Assembly (NCBI GenBank): GCA_003446315.1
Contig: DMBA01000225.1
Span: 1-6,260 of the forward strand
Origin: Ruminococcus sp.
GTDB taxonomy: Bacteria; Bacillota; Clostridia; Oscillospirales; Ruminococcaceae
Reading direction: 5' to 3'
Length of the DNA stretch: 6,260 bases
Both the position numbers and the translations under genes were made by a program. Each line of letters begins with the position of its first letter. The stretch's first letter is position 1. Under the pieces are notes generated by a model. That model saw nothing but the letters and a program-made list of their open reading frames with translations. It did no database searches and was not told the origin of the DNA. Below are positions 1 to 3,522 of the stretch, in pieces.

Positions 1-317
1 CCGCAGCAAATCACAGATTGATGAAGGCGTGATAAGGCGCTGACCCATACCCGCCAAAGGGACAATCGGACGCTGGCTCTTTGAGATTCTGATGCTCGAA
101 AAACAAGTAAATATGTGCTTTATAACAATTCAAATCTGCCGGAGATACCGGCTTTATCAGCGGCTCCGACGATATGAAATATGAAAAATGAAGAGAAGCA
201 GCTATGCGATCACAGATCACGGAAAAGAAAGAAAATATGCAAAAAAAGCCGGAATCCCGGAGAGAACCGTAGAAAATGCCGAAAAATCCGGATTTGTGAA
301 GATTTTGGCGCAAATGC
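1..317. other. upstream intergenic region, mostly non-coding
   Basis: The three forward frames entering from the left edge stop at 19-21, 30-32 and 41-43, so at most 13 residues of an upstream + strand gene could be present and none is recognisable. The minus-strand reading across 11-313 is Phe-rich because the complementary DNA is A-rich. It has no convincing start signal or family motifs, and I treat it as non-coding. A small GC hairpin lies at 138-152 (GCCGG, loop AGATA, CCGGC) followed by TTTAT. It is too short to call a terminator with confidence. The 180-300 part is A-rich and contains one doubtful short ORF and one palindrome, both listed separately. Confidence 0.6.
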
Positions 318-343
318 TTGACTTTTTAGCCAAATCGTGGTAG
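188..343 (+). CDS. doubtful 51-residue ORF, possibly a decayed small gene
   Basis: An ATG at 188 opens a 51-residue frame ending in TAG at 341-343. Its first ~35 residues include AITDHGKER followed by AGIPERTVENAEKSG. From memory this is loosely like small clostridial hypothetical proteins with an ITxHGKxRxxERxGIxKxxV pattern, which are usually about twice as long. The remainder (residues ~36-51) does not continue that pattern. There is no Shine-Dalgarno upstream, an in-frame TGA sits at 182-184, and the end of the frame overlaps both elements of the promoter for the next gene. Its TAG stop forms the first three bases of the -10 hexamer. It may be a gene remnant or pure chance; translation is not supported by any signal I can see. 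Confidence 0.2.
   Translation: MKRSSYAITDHGKERKYAKKAGIPERTVENAEKSGFVKILAQMLDFLAKSW
284..295. promoter_or_regulatory. 12-bp palindrome AAATCCGGATTT, possible operator
   Basis: AAATCCGGATTT is a perfect dyad with no spacer, ending 22 bp upstream of the -35 box of the lipoprotein gene promoter. This position would suit an activator or repressor site. No regulator family is recognised from the motif, and a 12-bp palindrome in A-rich DNA can arise by chance. Confidence 0.25.
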
Positions 344-346
344 AAT
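318..346 (+). promoter_or_regulatory. sigma-A type promoter of the lipoprotein gene
   Basis: A -35 box TTGACT (318-323) and a -10 box TAGAAT (341-346) are separated by exactly 17 bp. Each box differs from consensus at one position. Transcription should start near 353, giving a leader of about 33 nt before the ATG at 386. Confidence 0.8.
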
Positions 347-371
347 GATTCTGAAACCATATAGAAAAAAG

Positions 372-380
372 AAAGCGGTG
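372..380 (+). promoter_or_regulatory. ribosome binding site AAAGCGGTG
   Basis: AAAGCGGTG matches the ideal AAAGGAGGTG with one substitution and one missing base. It lies 5 nt before the ATG at 386 and 8 nt before the second, in-frame ATG at 389. The spacing fits the second ATG slightly better, so the true start may be one codon later. The protein is otherwise unaffected. Confidence 0.55.
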
Positions 381-385
381 AACAA

Positions 386-1399
386 ATGATGGAACGGAAA
401 CCGTCTGCGGGGCGGTTTTTCCGCATGATGGGGATGCATTCAGCCGGCGTATTGGCTGCGGCTGCTTTGTGCATTGCTGCCTGTGCCTGTCTCGGCGGGT
501 GCGGCAGAGATGATGCATTGCCCGGACCGGATATGGCTGATCTGGTGACGGAAGAATCCGGCACCACAACCGCAGCAACTACGACACTTCCGGAGACAAC
601 CACCACGACAACTTCTACGACGCAAACAACTACAACAACGACCACCACTACAACGACCGTTACTACAACGGCTGCTACGACCACCACAACGGAAATTACC
701 CTTGGCGAGATCTCCTCTGTGACAACTGCCGCAGAGCGTCACTGGCAGGGCGTGGATGGCTTTTCGGATGCCTATAATGCATTTTTGCAGGATACAGTGT
801 TCGTCGGGGACAGTATTTGCAGCGGTCTGCGGGTCTATCATATCCTGCCGGACGATAACTGCGTTGCAAAAGGCTGCGTCGGTGCGCGGAATATCTTTGA
901 CTATACTTTCCCTGTGCGCGGAAATGAATTCTATGTGCGCTATGCACTGACTGTCCTGAAACCAAAATATATTGTGTTTTCAATGGGCATGAATGATGTC
1001 AATATGACATCTCCTGATACATTTTGTGAAAACTATGAACTGCTTCTTGAGGCAGTCCATGAGCTGCTGCCGGATACGAAACTCTTTATCGCATCCGTCA
1101 CGCCCGTGACCAATGAAACCGACTTCACGTCCAATGCCAAAATTGATGCCCTCAATGCAGCACTCCGGAATGCGGACTGGGGCGTGAACTGCAAATATGT
1201 CGATATCTCATCTATGCTGAAATCATGGAATACCGACGAACCTGCGCTGAATTCCGGCTATGACGGCGGCGACGGCATCCACCTTGCTCCCGAAGCCTAT
1301 CGCGTCATTCTGCGTGCAGTCTGCGAACAGCTCGTCGATACCGGCTGTGTCGGCGGCATCAGCAGCGACGGCGTGGCTTACGGCTATGCCGCGGATTGA
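386..1399 (+). CDS. lipoprotein with Thr-rich linker and SGNH/GDSL hydrolase domain
   Basis: This 337-residue exported protein probably acts as an esterase or deacylase on the outer face of the membrane; the substrate (acetylated polysaccharide, peptidoglycan or lipid) cannot be told. The N-terminus has a basic stretch, a hydrophobic segment (about 19-36) and the lipobox LGGC, with Cys39 as the predicted lipidated residue. Residues 60-102 are a Thr-dominated tether including a run of 11 Thr (81-91). The catalytic domain spans about 125-318. Block I is FVGDS with nucleophile Ser143, block III is GMND with Asn203, and block V is DGIH with Asp296 and His299. A block II Gly may be Gly165. The order and spacing fit the SGNH family. 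Cysteines are unusually frequent for an exported protein (145, 159, 164, 214, 269, 313, 321). It has its own promoter, and no strong terminator follows. Family assignment is confident; the reaction is inferred. Confidence 0.88.
   Translation: MMERKPSAGRFFRMMGMHSAGVLAAAALCIAACACLGGCGRDDALPGPDMADLVTEESGTTTAATTTLPETTTTTTSTTQTTTTTTTTTTTVTTTAATTTTTEITLGEISSVTTAAERHWQGVDGFSDAYNAFLQDTVFVGDSICSGLRVYHILPDDNCVAKGCVGARNIFDYTFPVRGNEFYVRYALTVLKPKYIVFSMGMNDVNMTSPDTFCENYELLLEAVHELLPDTKLFIASVTPVTNETDFTSNAKIDALNAALRNADWGVNCKYVDISSMLKSWNTDEPALNSGYDGGDGIHLAPEAYRVILRAVCEQLVDTGCVGGISSDGVAYGYAAD
563..691 (+). repeat. Thr-codon low-complexity tract in the lipoprotein gene
   Basis: The segment encodes residues 60-102, almost all Thr with occasional Ala, Pro, Ser, Gln, Glu and Val. 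All four Thr codons (ACA, ACC, ACG, ACT) are intermixed, so it is not a simple trinucleotide microsatellite. That suggests selection acts on the amino acid sequence. The likely role is a flexible, possibly O-glycosylated tether between the lipid anchor and the hydrolase domain. Confidence 0.85.
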
Positions 1400-1567
1400 A
1401 TGCACATGTTCCGTTAAATCATCACACAGGATGATTGCTGCGGCAGAATCATGAAAGAATGGGACACAGTATCGTGATAGGAAAGGTATCATTGTGTAAT
1501 CTGCACATGGTTGTGCAGACGGGACTTCGAAATGTTTGTGCAATGTGAAAATCAATGTGAAAAATGA
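1400..1567. other. intergenic spacer with three inverted repeats
   Basis: No gene is seen here. Three dyads follow one another: AATCATC/GATGATT at 1417-1436 (7-bp arms, 6-nt loop), TGATA/TATCA at 1475-1491 (5-bp arms, 7-nt loop) and TCTGCAC/GTGCAGA at 1500-1519 (7-bp arms, 6-nt loop). None is followed by a T-run, so none is a convincing intrinsic terminator for the lipoprotein gene. They could be RNA 3'-end structures or protein binding sites in the control region of the next gene. Confidence 0.5.
1541..1564 (+). repeat. two tandem 12-bp repeats CAATGTGAAAAW
   Basis: CAATGTGAAAAT (1541-1552) is followed directly by CAATGTGAAAAA (1553-1564), 11 of 12 bases identical. The pair ends 3 bp before the -35 box of the strong promoter. 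The one-turn-like spacing and A-rich ends suit a tandem activator site or an UP-like element for RNA polymerase alpha. The function is inferred from position only. Confidence 0.5.
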
Positions 1568-1596
1568 TTGACAAATTCATGAAAAGGGTCTATAAT
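1568..1596 (+). promoter_or_regulatory. perfect consensus sigma-A promoter of the surface protein gene
   Basis: TTGACA (1568-1573) and TATAAT (1591-1596) are exact consensus hexamers separated by 17 bp. The start of transcription should fall near 1603. This makes the in-frame ATG at 1602 impossible as a start codon, since it would lie at or before the 5' end of the mRNA. It supports the downstream ATG at 1671 and predicts high expression. Confidence 0.92.
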
Positions 1597-1605
1597 AGGG
1601 TATGA

Positions 1606-1628
1606 CTTCGAGACAAGCTGTCAAGAAG
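1606..1628 (+). other. 5'-terminal mRNA stem-loop
   Basis: CTTC (1606-1609) pairs with GAAG (1625-1628) and GACA (1612-1615) with TGTC (1619-1622), around the loop AGC. A symmetric GA/AA internal loop lies between the two stems. It would begin only about 3 nt from the predicted 5' end of the transcript, where such hairpins can protect an mRNA from 5'-end decay. The stem is short, so the structure is plausible rather than certain. Confidence 0.4.
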
Positions 1629-1658
1629 ACTCTATGTAATCTTTACAATAAGGAAAAT

Positions 1659-1663
1659 GGAGG
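1659..1663 (+). promoter_or_regulatory. ribosome binding site GGAGG that fixes the start at 1671
   Basis: GGAGG lies 7 nt before the ATG at 1671. That ATG is directly followed by a typical signal peptide (MKKQTIRT...). The longer frame opening at 1602 has no Shine-Dalgarno and overlaps the predicted transcription start, so the 23 extra residues are rejected. Confidence 0.9.
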
Positions 1664-1670
1664 CGGCTCA

Positions 1671-3314
1671 ATGAAAAAGCAAACTATCCGCACAATTGCT
1701 GCTGTTTTTGCATGCGCAATTGTAAGCACCGGAATGGTAAGCACAGCTTTCGCTGAGGAACTTACCACCACCACAACAGTTGCAGGCACCACTACAACTC
1801 ATAATCTTTTGACAACAACTACTGGTGAGACAACAACTACTGGTGATTCCACAACAACTACTTTCGATGGCACCACCACAACGGATGTTACCACCACAAC
1901 GGTTTATACCGATGCTCCCCTGGAGCGTGTTACACCCGGTCAGGTTGCTGTTGATGAGGAAGCACATGCAATGTTCAACGAGTTCCTGAAGCTCGTTGCA
2001 TTCAGCGACGGTAAGTTCACACTGGGTACCACAAACGGTGACCCGCTGACTGCTACCGATAACGATGCAAAGATGCTCTACGGTTTCCCGGACAGCACAA
2101 CTTCCTACACCACCATCCGCGTGGACGGTCAGACCTATCGCTATCAGGCAGATGCTGAGAACCAGCCTGTTTTTGATGCCGAGAACAAGAAGGTAACTTC
2201 CGGTATGACCATCGGTAACCTCTTTGTTACCCAGACACTCTCTTTCGTCAACAACGTTTCTACCGGTGAGGAAAACGTCATCGAGATCCGTTATGATGTG
2301 AAGAACAATGACACTGTTGCACACAATGTCGGCGGCAGAATCATGCTCGACACCATGCTCGGCAGAAATGACCATGCTCCGTTCCGTGTCCCGGGCACCG
2401 GCGATGTGACCACTGAAAAAGAGTATGTCGGCGATGCAATTCCGGATTACTGGCAGGCTTTCGATAACCTCACCAATCCGTCTGTTATCGCACAGGGTTC
2501 CTTCAAGCGTGCTGACTTTAACCACCCGGATAGAGTTCAGTTCACCAACTGGGGCGGCGTAAGCTCTACTCCTTGGGGCTATCAGGTCACTGAAGGCAGT
2601 GCAAACGGCGACAGCGCTGTTTCTGCAATCTGGGACGAGAAGAATCTCGATTCCGGCGCAACTTTCGTTTACAGAACTTACTACGGTCTGAGCGAACTCA
2701 CTCAGAATCTGCTCCCGCCGCTTGCACTCAGTGCTTATACTGATGCAACCGTCAACCTGAACACCACCGAGGATGCTGTTAAGAGAAGTGTTACCTCTTA
2801 CATCCAGAACATCGGTGAAGGCGATGCTACCAATGCATACGTCAGAATTCAGCTTCCGGAAGGCTGGGAAATCGTTGATACCAGAACGGATGAGGAAAAG
2901 GCAGAAGATCCGGATCTCGATCTGAGCAGAGTTGAGCTCGGCACACTCGCTGCCGGCAGCCCTGTTGTTCAGAAGGACTGGACAATCTCCATTCCGGCTG
3001 ACGCTGAACTGGGTACTTATCCGGTCGTTATCTACTGCGGCTGCGACGAGATCGAGGAGAAGTCCGTGACTCGTTACGTCACTCTGATTAACACCAACCG
3101 TGAGACTCCGCCTCCGGTCAACCCGGTTCCGAACCAGACCACCACGACTGCTCCGACTTCTAACACCACGGTTACCACCACGAAGGCTCCGACTTCTTCG
3201 AACACTACATCTACTGCTCCGAAGACCGGTGATGCAGGCGTGACCGGCGTTGCTGCTGCGCTCGCTACTTCTGCTGCTGTTGCATTCTTTGTAAAGCGCA
3301 AGAAGAACCACTGA
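1671..3314 (+). CDS. secreted Thr-rich surface protein with LPXTG-like (APKTGD) sorting tail
   Basis: This 547-residue protein is predicted to be exported and anchored to the cell wall; its function is unknown. The signal peptide has KK at 2-3, a hydrophobic core and AFA before the likely cleavage after Ala28. Residues 32-77 form a linker of seven TTTT blocks spaced 6-8 residues apart. A beta-rich region (about 90-350) follows with aromatic and Gly/Asn-rich motifs such as LFVTQTLSFVNN (184-195), GGRIMLDTMLGRND (221-234) and WQAFDNLTNP (261-270). I recall similar segments in clostridial surface proteins but know no named domain. An Ig-like domain, perhaps CARDB/NEW3-type, spans about 355-473. 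A Pro/Thr linker (480-515) precedes APKTGD (516-521), a hydrophobic stretch (about 523-540) and KRKKNH. The motif has Ala in place of Leu of LPXTG, as in some clostridial sortase variants. The perfect promoter and strong RBS suggest an abundant protein. Confidence 0.85.
   Translation: MKKQTIRTIAAVFACAIVSTGMVSTAFAEELTTTTTVAGTTTTHNLLTTTTGETTTTGDSTTTTFDGTTTTDVTTTTVYTDAPLERVTPGQVAVDEEAHAMFNEFLKLVAFSDGKFTLGTTNGDPLTATDNDAKMLYGFPDSTTSYTTIRVDGQTYRYQADAENQPVFDAENKKVTSGMTIGNLFVTQTLSFVNNVSTGEENVIEIRYDVKNNDTVAHNVGGRIMLDTMLGRNDHAPFRVPGTGDVTTEKEYVGDAIPDYWQAFDNLTNPSVIAQGSFKRADFNHPDRVQFTNWGGVSSTPWGYQVTEGSANGDSAVSAIWDEKNLDSGATFVYRTYYGLSELTQNLLPPLALSAYTDATVNLNTTEDAVKRSVTSYIQNIGEGDATNAYVRIQLPEGWEIVDTRTDEEKAEDPDLDLSRVELGTLAAGSPVVQKDWTISIPADAELGTYPVVIYCGCDEIEEKSVTRYVTLINTNRETPPPVNPVPNQTTTTAPTSNTTVTTTKAPTSSNTTSTAPKTGDAGVTGVAAALATSAAVAFFVKRKKNH
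1764..1901 (+). repeat. N-terminal TTTT-block linker of the surface protein
   Basis: Codons for residues 32-77 encode seven blocks of four or five Thr separated by short variable spacers (VAG, HNLL, GE, GDS, FDG, DV), a period of 6-8 residues. Thr codons are mixed. The regular blocks suggest expansion by duplication followed by drift. The expected role is an extended, possibly O-glycosylated stalk. Confidence 0.8.
3138..3215 (+). repeat. C-terminal Thr/Pro linker before the sorting motif
   Basis: Residues 490-515 are Thr/Ser/Asn/Pro-rich and include an imperfect duplication (TTTTAPTSNTT then TTTKAPTSSNTT). They lie immediately before APKTGD. A wall-spanning spacer in this place is usual for sortase-anchored proteins. 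Confidence 0.75.
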
Positions 3315-3320
3315 TCCCCT

Positions 3321-3345
3321 TTCATACTCACCAAAACAGTATGAA
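3321..3345 (+). other. 8-bp stem-loop between the stop codon and the terminator
   Basis: TTCATACT (3321-3328) pairs perfectly with AGTATGAA (3338-3345) around a 9-nt loop. It lies 6 nt after the surface protein stop codon (TGA, 3312-3314) and 2 nt before the terminator stem. It may add 3'-end stability or be a remnant of an earlier terminator. Confidence 0.55.
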
Positions 3346-3347
3346 GT

Positions 3348-3386
3348 ATACTCCTGATCCTGCTATGGGATCAGGAGTATTTTTTT
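3348..3386 (+). terminator. strong rho-independent terminator of the surface protein gene
   Basis: The arms ATACTCCTGATCC (3348-3360) and GGATCAGGAGTAT (3368-3380) form a perfect 13-bp stem with a 7-nt loop. A run of seven T (3380-3386) follows. This should end the surface protein transcript and isolate the activase gene downstream. Confidence 0.95.
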
Positions 3387-3449
3387 GCGCGTTTACGTCA
3401 GTTTCCTTTTGTTACATATGAATATTTCGTGAAATTGCCGCTGAGGGTC

Positions 3450-3478
3450 TTTCTTTTTCAACGGTTTTATGGTATAAT
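3450..3478 (+). promoter_or_regulatory. extended -10 promoter of the activase fusion gene
   Basis: TATAAT at 3473-3478 is preceded by TGG (3470-3472), forming an extended -10 element (TGnTATAAT). The -35 position at 17-bp spacing reads TTTCTT (3450-3455), a weak match, which is common for extended -10 promoters. The transcript should start near 3485, giving a leader of about 38 nt. Confidence 0.7.
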
Positions 3479-3490
3479 GATATTGTATTA

Positions 3491-3507
3491 TGCCGTATTA
3501 TACGGCA
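3491..3507. promoter_or_regulatory. 17-bp palindrome in the leader, candidate operator
   Basis: TGCCGTAT-T-ATACGGCA is a perfect dyad of 8-bp arms around one central base. It sits just downstream of the predicted transcription start and directly against the Shine-Dalgarno. A dimeric repressor bound here would block initiation or elongation. As RNA it could form a tight hairpin next to the ribosome site. I do not recognise the motif as belonging to a named regulator. Confidence 0.55.
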
Positions 3508-3514
3508 AAGGAGG
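3507..3514 (+). promoter_or_regulatory. strong Shine-Dalgarno deciding the TTG start
   Basis: AAAGGAGG ends 8 nt before TTG at 3523. The next in-frame ATG (encoding Met37, at 3631) has no ribosome site and would remove the first nucleotide-binding motif (GVDVGSTTVK). The TTG start is therefore strongly preferred. Confidence 0.9.
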
Positions 3515-3522
3515 TCATCGGT

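Noticed and set aside
138..152. GCCGG-AGATA-CCGGC hairpin as a terminator of an upstream gene
   Set aside because: The stem has only 5 bp and is followed by TTTATCAG rather than a real T-run, and no upstream gene end can be identified.
11..313. 100-residue minus-strand ORF
   Set aside because: Its Phe/Ser-rich composition follows from A-rich DNA on the other strand. There is no RBS or domain, and part of it overlaps promoter-proximal sequence of the lipoprotein gene. The odd tail CPFGGYGSAPYHAF could merit a search but is not enough for a call.
181..321. 46-residue very basic + strand ORF
   Set aside because: Lys/Arg-rich reading of an A-rich stretch with no RBS; it overlaps the -35 box and another frame.
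563..691. CRISPR-like or microsatellite array from the repeated ACN triplets
   Set aside because: The triplet periodicity is in frame and encodes a Thr linker. Codons are mixed, and there are no spacers or conserved repeat units.
1602..1670. 23-residue N-terminal extension of the surface protein from ATG 1602
   Set aside because: That ATG coincides with the predicted transcription start. It has no ribosome site, and the extension would bury the signal peptide.
1668..3311. 547-codon open frame on the minus strand opposite the surface protein gene
   Set aside because: It is an antisense shadow of exactly the same extent as the real gene, caused by the codon bias of the + strand gene. It has no RBS, its product is Arg/Ser/Cys-rich without motifs, and the + strand has promoter, RBS, signal peptide and terminator.
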